The notes under the pieces were generated by a model that saw only the letters and a list, made by a program, of their open reading frames with translations, did no database searches and had not been told where the DNA came from. Of a stretch of 64,000 nucleotides of DNA, positions 34,902-41,876 are shown piece after piece. The stretch's first letter is position 1; each line of letters begins with the position of its first letter. The stretch covers positions 1-64,000 of the forward strand of contig NZ_BOON01000019.1 in NCBI RefSeq assembly GCF_016863255.1, given 5' to 3'. Source of the stretch: Planosporangium mesophilum (lineage in GTDB: Bacteria; Actinomycetota; Actinomycetes; Mycobacteriales; Micromonosporaceae). The translations under genes were made by a program, and so were the position numbers.

Positions 34902-34930
34902 ACCGTAGGGCGGCGGTCGGCACGGGTCAA
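34902..34930 (-). promoter_or_regulatory. Sigma-70-like promoter of the 14-gene operon
   Basis: On the minus strand TTGACC (34930-34925), a 17-bp spacer and TACGGT (34907-34902), close to the housekeeping consensus of actinomycetes. The start of transcription would fall near 34895, with the palindromic operator about 10 bp further on, so a bound IclR protein would block initiation or elongation. Confidence 0.7.
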
Positions 34931-34965
34931 GAGATCGAGATCGATTCATACGGAGGGGTTCGACC

Positions 34966-35748
34966 ATGGCGTCGGAGTCTGCGCACGTCGAGCTCGACGG
35001 CTTCCGCCCGGTGAAGTCGGCCGACCGGACGCTCGACGTCCTGGAGGCGTTGGCCGGCGGGCCCTGCACGCTGTCGGAGCTGTCCCGCCGCCTGAACGTA
35101 CCCAAGAGCAGCCTGCACGGGCTGCTCCGCACGTTGACCACGCGCGGGTGGCTGCAGACGGCCGGCGGCGACACCCGGTTCCGACTGGGCCTGCGCGCGG
35201 TGCGGGTGGCGACCGCCTTCGTGGACTCCGACGAGGTCGTGGCGCGGGCCGCACCCGTCCTGGACCGGCTCGCCGGGCAGACGGGCGAGACCGTCCAGCA
35301 GGGCCGCCTCGACGGCGACGACGTGATCTACCTGGCCAAGCGGGACTCCCCGCACCCCGTACGCCTCATCTCGACGATCGGGTCACGGCTGCCCGCCCAC
35401 GCCACCGCCCTGGGCAAGGCGCTGCTGGCCGCCCGGGACGACGAGACGGTACGGGCATTGCTGCGGTTCCCGCTGGCCGGACTGACGGCGCAGACCCACA
35501 CCGAGTGGGCCTCCCTGGCGGCCGACCTGGCGGTCGTCCGCCGGCGCGGGTACGCGATCGACGACTGCGAAGCCACCGACGGGCTGCGCTGCTTCGCCGT
35601 GACGATCCCCGGCGGCGAGACGACCGACGCGGTGAGCATCTCGGTACCGACCTTCCGGCTGTCCGAGTCCCGGGAGACGGAGCTCGTCGCCGCCCTGCTG
35701 GACGCGCAGGCCGAGCTCGGCAGGTCCCCGCTGCACCGCACGCGCTGA
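34966..35748 (+). CDS. IclR-family transcriptional regulator
   Basis: 260 residues. The N-terminal winged helix (SADRTLDVLEALAGGPCTLSEL, VPKSSLHGLLRTL) is followed by the IclR effector domain (GSRLPAHATALGKALLA, GYAIDDCEATDGLRCFAV, AVSISVPTFRL). Members sense small organic acids such as 2-keto or hydroxy acids. The ATG at 34966 has GGAGGGG 7 nt upstream. It is divergent from the operon and the palindrome at 34867 is its likely site; it may also control the MFS gene downstream. Confidence 0.92.
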   Translation: MASESAHVELDGFRPVKSADRTLDVLEALAGGPCTLSELSRRLNVPKSSLHGLLRTLTTRGWLQTAGGDTRFRLGLRAVRVATAFVDSDEVVARAAPVLDRLAGQTGETVQQGRLDGDDVIYLAKRDSPHPVRLISTIGSRLPAHATALGKALLAARDDETVRALLRFPLAGLTAQTHTEWASLAADLAVVRRRGYAIDDCEATDGLRCFAVTIPGGETTDAVSISVPTFRLSESRETELVAALLDAQAELGRSPLHRTR

Positions 35749-35793
35749 CCCGTCGCCCCGCCGCGGTTTCGGCTAACTGCGCGAATCGCGCCC

Positions 35794-35825
35794 TTGCCAG
35801 GATCCAGGTTCATCGATAATTATCG
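35794..35825 (+). promoter_or_regulatory. Promoter with overlapping palindrome before the MFS gene
   Basis: TTGCCA (35794-35799), a 17-bp spacer and TAATTA (35817-35822). The -10 is embedded in the perfect palindrome CGATAATTATCG (35814-35825), an arrangement that suggests direct repression. The coding start is 32 nt further on. Confidence 0.5.
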
Positions 35826-35857
35826 GTCCGCCAACCCCTCGAGGCAGGGAGCAGCAC

Positions 35858-37240
35858 ATGACGGTGGCGGCACACGAACCTCAGGTCCGCCAGGCGGTGG
35901 CCTATCTGGTCGGGCGGTACAGCCCCAAGGGCAACCGGGTCGGCTGGCTGATGATCGCGTCGATCTTCATCGAGTCATGGGACCTGTACTCGATCGCCTT
36001 CGTGCTCGTCTTCCTGAAGGAGCAGTTCAACCCCAGCGCACTCATGCTCGGGCTCACCGCGGGCGCGACCCAGGCGGGCGCGGTGATCGGGGCGCTGGCC
36101 GGTGGGTGGCTGTCGGACAAGATCGGCAGGCGGGCCGTCTTCCTCGGTACCATGGTGATCTTCATCGTGGCCGGGGCGGCACAGGGCTTCGCGCCCAGCA
36201 TGCTCGTCCTCGCCCTGATCCGCCTGATCCTCGGTATCCCGCTCGGCATGGACATCGCCAACGGCTACACGTACATCATGGAGTTTCTGCCCCGGGACCG
36301 GCGCGAGGTGATGGGCAACCGGTGGCAGTTCATGTTCGCGGTCGGCGAGATCGCCGCGATCGGCCTGGTCACCGTCGGCCTGGCCGCGCACATGGACCAC
36401 GAACTGCTCTGGCGGCTGATCCTGGGACTGTCGGCGGTACCCGCGCTGATCCTGTTCCTGTTCCGGTTCAACCTGCCCGAGACGGCGGCGTGGCTGATCG
36501 AACGGGGCCGGTTCCGGGAGGCCAAGCAGGTCACCAGCACGATGTACGGCGACCCGCTGGACATGCTGCCCGACCACGACGTGGACATCCCGAAGCCGAA
36601 GCTGAGCCGCTTCCTGGCCGACATCCGCACCGACCGCAGCCGCTGGCGCGCCACCCTCTTCGGCTGGACCTCCTGCTTCGCCCAGGGGTCGGAGTTCTCC
36701 ACCTTCGCGTTCTACATGCCCACCCTGTTCGTGCTGGTCGGCGTGTCCAGTGTGCTCGGCACGAACCTGATCAGCCTCGCGGTGTACACCCTCGCCGCCA
36801 TCTCCGGCTTCGTCGGGCCGCTGCTCGTACCGAAGATCGGGCAGCGCAACCTGAGCATCTACGGGTTCTCGATGGTGCTGGTGTCGCTGATCGTGGCCGG
36901 CGTGGGCCTCCTGACAGGCAACCTCGCCATCGTGCCGTTCGCCGCGGCCGTGATGCTGTGGGGCCACTACTGGGCGGCCGAGAACGGCATGACGATCTCG
37001 TCGGTGGTGGCCGCGCCGCGCTACCGCGGCACCGCGTCGGGCTTCGCCTACATCTTCGTGAAGATCCCGTCATTCATGTCCATCTTCCTGTTCCCCTCGC
37101 TGTTCGACGCGATCGGCAAGGGCGGCGCGACCCTGTTCACCGCGATCTTCCCGCTGATCGGGTTGCTGGCGGCCATCTTCGTCCTGCCGAAGGTGTACGC
37201 GCACGGCGAGGACGAGGCGGGGTTGGCGGAGATACGCTGA
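35858..37240 (+). CDS. MFS transporter (sugar/organic acid:H+ symporter type)
   Basis: 460 residues with 12 predicted membrane segments. The loop 2-3 motif is GGWLSDKIGRRAVFLG, and LGIPLGMDIANGYTYIMEFLPRDRRE is the loop 4-5 segment of the sugar-porter-like/AAHS groups; W40 and D42 lie in IESWDLYSI of helix 1. The position after the IclR gene suggests it carries the same acid as the Liv operon. GGCAGGGAG precedes the ATG. The last 55 bp of homologous sequence (37159-37213) recur exactly in the scar at 41757. Confidence 0.9.
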   Translation: MTVAAHEPQVRQAVAYLVGRYSPKGNRVGWLMIASIFIESWDLYSIAFVLVFLKEQFNPSALMLGLTAGATQAGAVIGALAGGWLSDKIGRRAVFLGTMVIFIVAGAAQGFAPSMLVLALIRLILGIPLGMDIANGYTYIMEFLPRDRREVMGNRWQFMFAVGEIAAIGLVTVGLAAHMDHELLWRLILGLSAVPALILFLFRFNLPETAAWLIERGRFREAKQVTSTMYGDPLDMLPDHDVDIPKPKLSRFLADIRTDRSRWRATLFGWTSCFAQGSEFSTFAFYMPTLFVLVGVSSVLGTNLISLAVYTLAAISGFVGPLLVPKIGQRNLSIYGFSMVLVSLIVAGVGLLTGNLAIVPFAAAVMLWGHYWAAENGMTISSVVAAPRYRGTASGFAYIFVKIPSFMSIFLFPSLFDAIGKGGATLFTAIFPLIGLLAAIFVLPKVYAHGEDEAGLAEIR

Positions 37241-37248
37241 CGGCCACG

Positions 37249-38253
37249 CTAACGTCCGTACATCCCCTGGGGCGGGATCTCGGTCTGCTCCTCACGGGTG
37301 TCGGTCAACTCGCTCGCGGGCACGACCACACGCCAGATCCGATAGTCCACCTCGACCAGCCCGAGAGCGGACGCGGTCTGGTAGTTCTCGCCGAGGAAGT
37401 TCACCACCACATGGTCGCCGCCGGCGTCGAGGACCTCGAACGGCGCGCCGCGCCAGGTGCACAACTGTCGCGTGTAGACGGCCCGGTCGCACCGCAGGTC
37501 GTCGACGACCTTCGTCCACGCGCCGTGCTGCTCCGCGAACCCTTCAGAAGGCGGCTGCCCGGCAACGGCGTGCAGCGTGTACTGGCCGGGGCGGGGACCG
37601 AAGTCGGCCTCGTACTCGACGCCCTGATGAGTGACGAACAGCCCCCGGCGCACCCTGGAGTACGCGGGTACCGGCGGCCTGAACCAGCGGGCCGGGCCGA
37701 AGGTGGGCCCCTCGCTGGGCACCCAGCCGACCCGGCGATGGACGTACTCGCCGACGAGCGTCTGCTCGCCGGTGGAGTCGATGCGGTACATCTCGCTGCC
37801 GGCGGGCAGGTCGGCGAGGAACATGAAGTACTCCGGCACCGCCGCCGGCCGGTACGGGGTGTATCCGGTGCCCAGGAACGGCGCAGGGTACACGGCCGGG
37901 CTGCCCATCCGCGCCGCGCCCTGCGGGGTCTGTCCACCGAACGAGGTGACGAACAGCTTCGGCCAGGCGGCCAGAAAGCGCAGCACGTAGAGGGGGCCGC
38001 CCCGGGGCCAGCCGTCGATCAGGTCGACGCCGTGGCTGGCGGCCACCTCGTCGGCGGTCCTGGCGGTGATGTCCTGCATCCGGGTCACGAATCCGCCGGT
38101 GCGGTGCGCGTCGAACCGTCCGGGTACGGACACGTTTCCCAGGTACAGGTCCGCGAGACTGGGCAGGAGCGGCTTCTCCACGGGCGTGGCCGGGCTGAGC
38201 CCGGCCGGCTTGCGGGGATCGTCGACCGGGGGCTGTCCGGCAGGGGTGCTCAC
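37249..38253 (-). CDS. Toxin-module/immunity-like fusion protein of the polymorphic toxin locus
   Basis: 334 residues, family not recognised. Residues about 40-190 resemble the C-terminal toxin region of the gene at 39273: shared GGFVTR/GGFVAR, FGG, PFLGTGYTxY, VPEY/VPEF and LVGEY/LVGVF landmarks. The C-terminal 75 residues resemble the small proteins at 38250 and 38800: WRGAPF, G-x-NY, GL, and a final SE..D..EE pattern. It thus looks like a fusion of a toxin-related module with an immunity-like module. The GTG 38253 overlaps the preceding stop (GTGA). Last gene of the locus, convergent with the MFS gene (8-nt gap). Confidence 0.7.
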   Translation of the reverse strand: MSTPAGQPPVDDPRKPAGLSPATPVEKPLLPSLADLYLGNVSVPGRFDAHRTGGFVTRMQDITARTADEVAASHGVDLIDGWPRGGPLYVLRFLAAWPKLFVTSFGGQTPQGAARMGSPAVYPAPFLGTGYTPYRPAAVPEYFMFLADLPAGSEMYRIDSTGEQTLVGEYVHRRVGWVPSEGPTFGPARWFRPPVPAYSRVRRGLFVTHQGVEYEADFGPRPGQYTLHAVAGQPPSEGFAEQHGAWTKVVDDLRCDRAVYTRQLCTWRGAPFEVLDAGGDHVVVNFLGENYQTASALGLVEVDYRIWRVVVPASELTDTREEQTEIPPQGMYGR

Positions 38254-38726
38254 TGGTTGCGCTCTCTCTTCAGTTCGGCTTGGGCGCGCTTGCTCTTCCA
38301 CTCGGCCAGCAGATCCCGGCGCTCCTCGTGGAGGTCCTCGATTTCACTGAGCGGGAACTGCCCCACCGCCCAGTCACGGTCGAAGAGCGCGAGTCCGTTC
38401 GCCTTTGCCCAGTTGTAGTTGGAGCCCATCAGCTGACCGGCGACCTCGTCCTCGCTGCGGTGGGTCGCCCAGAACGGCGCACCACGCCAGGTGAACTGCC
38501 AGCTCGTGCTGTACCAGGCGTCGAGCTCGGACGGATCGATCGGGATACCACAGCTGCCCAGATCCTCGTCATATACGACTGCACCCTCGAGGTCGGGGTC
38601 ATCCGGATGCAGTCGGATGAGGAAGTACCTCCGCTGCAGCCCTTTGCCGTCGCCTGTAATCCGATACTCTCGGCCGCGCCAGACCGCCCGCATTCCGCCG
38701 TCTTGCAAGGGTTCGAGCTTGCTCAT
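38250..38726 (-). CDS. Putative immunity protein, tandem copy 2
   Basis: 158 residues, soluble, rich in Trp, Asp and Arg. It is about 85 percent identical by eye to the next gene upstream (38800). Landmarks are VWRGREYRITGDGKG, LIRLHPDDPDLEGAVVYDEDLG, FTWRGAPFWATHRSEDEV and a charged, coiled C-terminal helix. The position directly behind a polymorphic toxin suggests an immunity or chaperone role; no family is recognised. The ATG 38726 is favoured over a GTG at 38744 because the paralogue aligns from this Met. Ends in a GTGA overlap with the fusion protein. Confidence 0.72.
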   Translation of the reverse strand: MSKLEPLQDGGMRAVWRGREYRITGDGKGLQRRYFLIRLHPDDPDLEGAVVYDEDLGSCGIPIDPSELDAWYSTSWQFTWRGAPFWATHRSEDEVAGQLMGSNYNWAKANGLALFDRDWAVGQFPLSEIEDLHEERRDLLAEWKSKRAQAELKRERNQ

Positions 38727-38799
38727 GGTGCCAGCCTCGCCCACCGTCTCGTCGCTTGATCGAACACGCCGACCAGGCTCTCCCTGCCGGCAGGGGTGG

Positions 38800-39276
38800 T
38801 CACTGGTTGCGCTCTCTCTTCAACTCGGCCTGGTCTCGCTTTTTCTTCCACTCGGCCAGCAGATCCCGACGCTCCTCGTGGAAGTCCTCGACCTCGCTGA
38901 GCGGGAACTGTCCCACCGCCCAGTCACGGTCCCAAAGGGTGAGCCCGTTGGCCTTTGCCCAGTTGTAGTCGGCGCCCGCCAGTTGGCCGACGACCTCGTC
39001 CTCGCTGCGGTGGGTTGCGACGAACTCCTTGCCCCGCCAGGTGAACCGCCATCTCGAGCTGTACCAGGCGTCGAGGTCGGACGGATCGATCGGGATACCA
39101 CGGCTGCCCAGATCCTCGTCATATACGACTGCACCCTCGAGATCGGGGTCATCCGGATGCAGTCGGATGAGGAAGTACCTCCGCTGCAGCCCTTTGCCGT
39201 CGCCTGTAATCCGATACTCTCGGCCGCGCCAGACCACCCGCGCCTCGCGGTTCGGTAAGGGCTCAAGCTCGCTCAT
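38800..39276 (-). CDS. Putative immunity protein, tandem copy 1
   Basis: 158 residues; paralogue of the gene at 38250 at an exact 550-bp offset. Its ATG overlaps the toxin stop as ATGA, which argues for co-translation with the toxin, as expected for the cognate immunity protein. The N-terminal half is almost unchanged between the copies at DNA level while the C-terminal half (FTWRGKEFVATHRSEDEVVGQL) differs more, the pattern expected if specificity lies in the C-terminal part. Confidence 0.75.
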   Translation of the reverse strand: MSELEPLPNREARVVWRGREYRITGDGKGLQRRYFLIRLHPDDPDLEGAVVYDEDLGSRGIPIDPSDLDAWYSSRWRFTWRGKEFVATHRSEDEVVGQLAGADYNWAKANGLTLWDRDWAVGQFPLSEVEDFHEERRDLLAEWKKKRDQAELKRERNQ

Positions 39277-40829
39277 GGTGCCACCCTCGTCCACCTTCTC
39301 GCCTCCTGATCGAACACGCCGACCAGGCTCTCACTACCGTCTCGGTTGACCTGCCAGATCTCCGCACGCTTATCGAATATCGACTCCCGCGACAAGAACT
39401 CGGGCACCCCGCTGTACGCCGTGTAACCGGTCCCAAGGAATGGGGCGTCCTTGTTGATAGGACCGCCGCTGTTACCGCTCAGGCTTTTCATGTTCTCGGC
39501 CACGTCGGCGTTCCGCCCGCCGAACGCGATCGGCGCGTCCACCTCGTCCGGCTGTGCGTATCGCAGATGGTAGGCATGGTCGGTGTCTTCCTTGATCGGC
39601 GTCCAGCCCGCCCCACCGTCGTCGAGGGCCAGGCCGTCCCGCAGATCGGACGGAGTGCGCAGGTCGGCCACGTCCTTGCCCCGAGCGACGAAGCCACCTA
39701 CCTGGTCCGGATAGAATTCCCACCCGTTGAGTTCGGATGCGTTTTTCAGGTAGGCGTCCGCAACATCCGGGTGGAGCACCTTCGTCATGATCTGGCTAGT
39801 CTCCGCGGTCATCTCGCTGCGCACGTCGATGACCTCCTTCCGCTCCGCCTCCGTCAAGTGGTCGGCGGCGGACAGGCGCAGGCTGTCGTGCTCCGCCCGG
39901 TCCAGACCCTTACTCGCCAGGATCGACTCGTACTCCTCGTCGAAACTTGGTCCGTCACGTCGTAGTGCGGCGTTGTGGTAGATCCCCTTGGGGCCCTTGG
40001 GGTCCCCGCCCGGAACCCCATCCGGGCCTACCCCGCGCTCCCCGCCGCGGGTGAGCGGGTTGGCGCGGGCCAGCTTGTTGAGCAGGGTCTTCAGCTCGGT
40101 GAAGATCTGGCTCAGCTTGTGCAGCATCGGCGTCAGCCGGCGCAGGCTGTTGAGCAGCGCCCGCACGAAGCGCTGGATCTTGTTGACCCAGGTCGCGACG
40201 AGGGCGGCGACCTGCCCGATCACGACCGGGGTGGCGACGCCGAGGGTCAGCCCCTCCTCTGCCAGCCACTGGGGTAACCGGGCCGCGAGCGTACCCACGA
40301 ACTGCGCGATGAGATCCCGGACGATCCCGCGAACCAGGCCCACCAGCAGGCCGGCGCCCTGGACCGCGTACGAGATGCCGTGCGCCGCGTGGGAGACGCC
40401 CTCCATCACCGCCAGGTGCACCCCGGCGTGCTCGCGGTAGGCGTCCCCGGAGGCCCCCAGCCAGTACGCGGTCGCCGACTTGACCGCGTCCTCGTACTGC
40501 TGCCGCGCCTCAGCCGTGTACTTCGCGACGTTCTCCCACGTCGCGGCGTGTGCGGCGACCTCGTCGGGGTTGCCGGCCAGCTGGTCCAACGCCTCCTTGA
40601 GCGGCTTGACGTGCTCCATCAACCACGACACGCCCCAGGACACCAGCGTGCCGAGCGGATCGATCACCAGGCCCAGCATGTCGAGGCTGGTGCCGACCCC
40701 GCCGAGCGTGCCGTCGACCCAGCTGTTGTTCTGGATGCCGCTGGAAACCTGTGCCGCGTCCTCGATCAGGCCCAGGCCGGTGTACCACGTCGTCGAGCTG
40801 TGCGCCTGGGCGACCAGCGGGTTGCTCAC
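39273..40829 (-). CDS. Polymorphic toxin with WXG-like export domain (unknown C-terminal toxin)
   Basis: 518 residues. Residues 1-275 form a helical export/trafficking module: WVDGTLGGVG, the hydrophobic LGLVIDPLGTLVSWGVSWLMEHV, the WXG-type hairpin YWLGASGDAYREHAG, a glycine-rich amphipathic stretch and a basic coil ending NKLARANPL. A Gly/Pro hinge follows, then a 220-residue C-terminal domain of unknown fold (GGFVARGKDVADL, APFLGTGYTAY, AEIWQVNRDGSESLVGVFD). The N-terminal module is nearly the same as that of the ADP-ribosyltransferase at 48348, so the C-terminus is the variable toxin. It probably travels through a type VII-like system; no secretion ATPase lies in the window. Confidence 0.82.
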   Translation of the reverse strand: MSNPLVAQAHSSTTWYTGLGLIEDAAQVSSGIQNNSWVDGTLGGVGTSLDMLGLVIDPLGTLVSWGVSWLMEHVKPLKEALDQLAGNPDEVAAHAATWENVAKYTAEARQQYEDAVKSATAYWLGASGDAYREHAGVHLAVMEGVSHAAHGISYAVQGAGLLVGLVRGIVRDLIAQFVGTLAARLPQWLAEEGLTLGVATPVVIGQVAALVATWVNKIQRFVRALLNSLRRLTPMLHKLSQIFTELKTLLNKLARANPLTRGGERGVGPDGVPGGDPKGPKGIYHNAALRRDGPSFDEEYESILASKGLDRAEHDSLRLSAADHLTEAERKEVIDVRSEMTAETSQIMTKVLHPDVADAYLKNASELNGWEFYPDQVGGFVARGKDVADLRTPSDLRDGLALDDGGAGWTPIKEDTDHAYHLRYAQPDEVDAPIAFGGRNADVAENMKSLSGNSGGPINKDAPFLGTGYTAYSGVPEFLSRESIFDKRAEIWQVNRDGSESLVGVFDQEARRWTRVAP

Positions 40830-41182
40830 AGCGGCAGCTCCAGGCGCGGCCTACCCGACTCGCCGGCGGCGCCGATCCGCTGCGCGCTGCTCACGTCGGT
40901 ACCGACGGTGTTCACCGCCGCGGTACGGAGGTCGGCCGCGGTCTCCCGCAACGCGTCGACGCTGCTGTGTAACGCCTCGGCCCCCAGCTCGAACACCGGG
41001 CTCAGCAGCGCCGGCAGGAACTGGCAGAGCAGGCCGTAAGCCTGGGTGTCCATGGTGACCTCGCGCACCGCGGACCGGGCCGTCTCCACCGCCTCGGACA
41101 CCTGGTCGACGCTGCCCGCGTGCTGCCGGACCACGTCGACCGGAAACTGGACCAGCCCACCATCAGCGCTCACGCGCGGCAT
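40826..41182 (-). CDS. Type VII secretion target, EspC/DUF2580-like helical protein
   Basis: 118 residues, almost all helical: VVRQHAGSVDQVSEAVETARSAVREV, then AYGLLCQFLPALL and a long amphipathic helix. This is the layout of ESX secretion-associated EspC/DUF2580 proteins that partner a larger secreted protein. Its stop overlaps the toxin start as ATGA. Its start overlaps the end of the preceding gene by 20 nt; a GTG at 41173 is an alternative. A near-identical copy lies at 49685. Confidence 0.8.
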   Translation of the reverse strand: MPRVSADGGLVQFPVDVVRQHAGSVDQVSEAVETARSAVREVTMDTQAYGLLCQFLPALLSPVFELGAEALHSSVDALRETAADLRTAAVNTVGTDVSSAQRIGAAGESGRPRLELPL

Positions 41183-41570
41183 CGCGTTCGGTCTCGTCGT
41201 CGTCCTGCCGCGGGAACCGCGACTCGAAGGAGTTGATCACCGCTCGGCCGGTCTCGGTGTCAGCCCCGACCGTGGCCTGCACCTCACCGGCGACCTGGGC
41301 GGCGAGGTGTGCCTGCGCAGCGCGCATCACTGTCATGATCTGCCGGGCCAGTTCCGCACCGGGCAGCCGCTGCACCCGATCGTCAAGCTCGAGCCCCTCC
41401 ACCTGCCCGGACGCGCCGACACTGACCTTTATCGACCGGTCCGTACTCGTCGCGCTCCCGGTCAGCGCGGCGACCCGACGCGACAGCGCGGCAGCCCGTT
41501 CCGCCTGCGCGCTCACCCCGGCGGTCCAGGACTCCAGCCAGGCTTCGGCGTCGTCGATGTCACGCACCAT
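41163..41570 (-). CDS. YbaB/EbfC-family protein of the toxin locus
   Basis: 135 residues: helix, then a four-strand segment (STDRSIKVSVGASGQVEGLELDD, split by eye into strands), then a long helix, the YbaB/EbfC DNA-binding fold. In actinomycetes such genes commonly open type VII secretion-linked toxin operons. ATG 41570 has GGGAGG about 9 nt upstream; a GTG at 41600 would add ten Gly/Arg residues. It is the first gene of the six-gene toxin operon; the second locus lacks it. Confidence 0.75.
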   Translation of the reverse strand: MVRDIDDAEAWLESWTAGVSAQAERAAALSRRVAALTGSATSTDRSIKVSVGASGQVEGLELDDRVQRLPGAELARQIMTVMRAAQAHLAAQVAGEVQATVGADTETGRAVINSFESRFPRQDDDETERDAARER

Positions 41571-41601
41571 GCGATCGCCTCCCCTCCCACAAGCCCACAC
41601 T

Positions 41602-41654
41602 CATGATCACTGAGCGTTAGCGGCGGCATAGCGCCCAAAACCCTCGGTGATCAT
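41602..41654. repeat. 53-bp palindromic repeat, copy R1
   Basis: Begins CATGATCACTGAG and ends CTCGGTGATCAT, so the outer 10-12 bp pair with one mismatch; the centre carries TAGCGCCCA. It aligns without gaps to R2 (41824-41876), 39 of 53 positions the same, and the changes in the stem partly compensate. It lies upstream of the YbaB-like gene and its TGATCA edge supplies a stop to the alcohol dehydrogenase remnant. REP- or MITE-like element or structured terminator. Confidence 0.7.
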
Positions 41655-41756
41655 AAGTGAAGACGCGGGTCGACGTGCACCTTCGGCCGCTGGCCGGCCT
41701 CGCCAACCGGGCGCCGCCCGGCGAGCACGCCGGCCACCTCGTCCAGGCCGACCGTG
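41651..41756 (-). pseudogene. 3'-terminal remnant of a zinc alcohol dehydrogenase
   Basis: The minus strand reads VGLDEVAGVLAGRRP then KVHVDPRLHL and stops at 41651-41653, matching the last 30 residues of the intact dehydrogenase at 52274. A stretch of 44 bp (41713-41756) is identical to 52321-52364, while the last part has diverged and gained about 9 bp. Nothing upstream of these codons remains. Confidence 0.85.
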
Positions 41757-41811
41757 CGGGTTGCTGGCGGCCATCTTCGTCCTGCCGAAGGTGTACGCGC
41801 ACGGCGAGGAC
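41757..41811 (+). pseudogene. 3'-terminal remnant identical to the MFS transporter gene
   Basis: 55 bp identical at every base to 37159-37213, encoding GLLAAIFVLPKVYAHGED, the penultimate helix end of the transporter. It is fused directly to the dehydrogenase remnant; beyond 41811 the sequences part. Identity at all third codon positions means the duplication is recent. Confidence 0.88.
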
Positions 41812-41823
41812 AGCCACCACTCC

Positions 41824-41876
41824 CATGATCACCCAGAGGTCGTGTCACCGTAGCGCCCAGAACTCTGGGTGATCAC
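41824..41876. repeat. 53-bp palindromic repeat, copy R2
   Basis: GATCACCCAGAG (41827-41838) and CTCTGGGTGATC (41863-41874) form a perfect 12-bp stem; the loop holds TAGCGCCCAGAA. Read on the minus strand it supplies the last 16 codons (HVITQSSGRYGDTTSG) and the TGA of the GH31 gene. With R1 it brackets the 170-bp gene scar. Confidence 0.75.

Noticed and set aside
41647..41853. A 68-residue plus-strand ORF across the scar
   Set aside because: It is only the duplicated MFS tail fused to antisense dehydrogenase sequence and part of R2.
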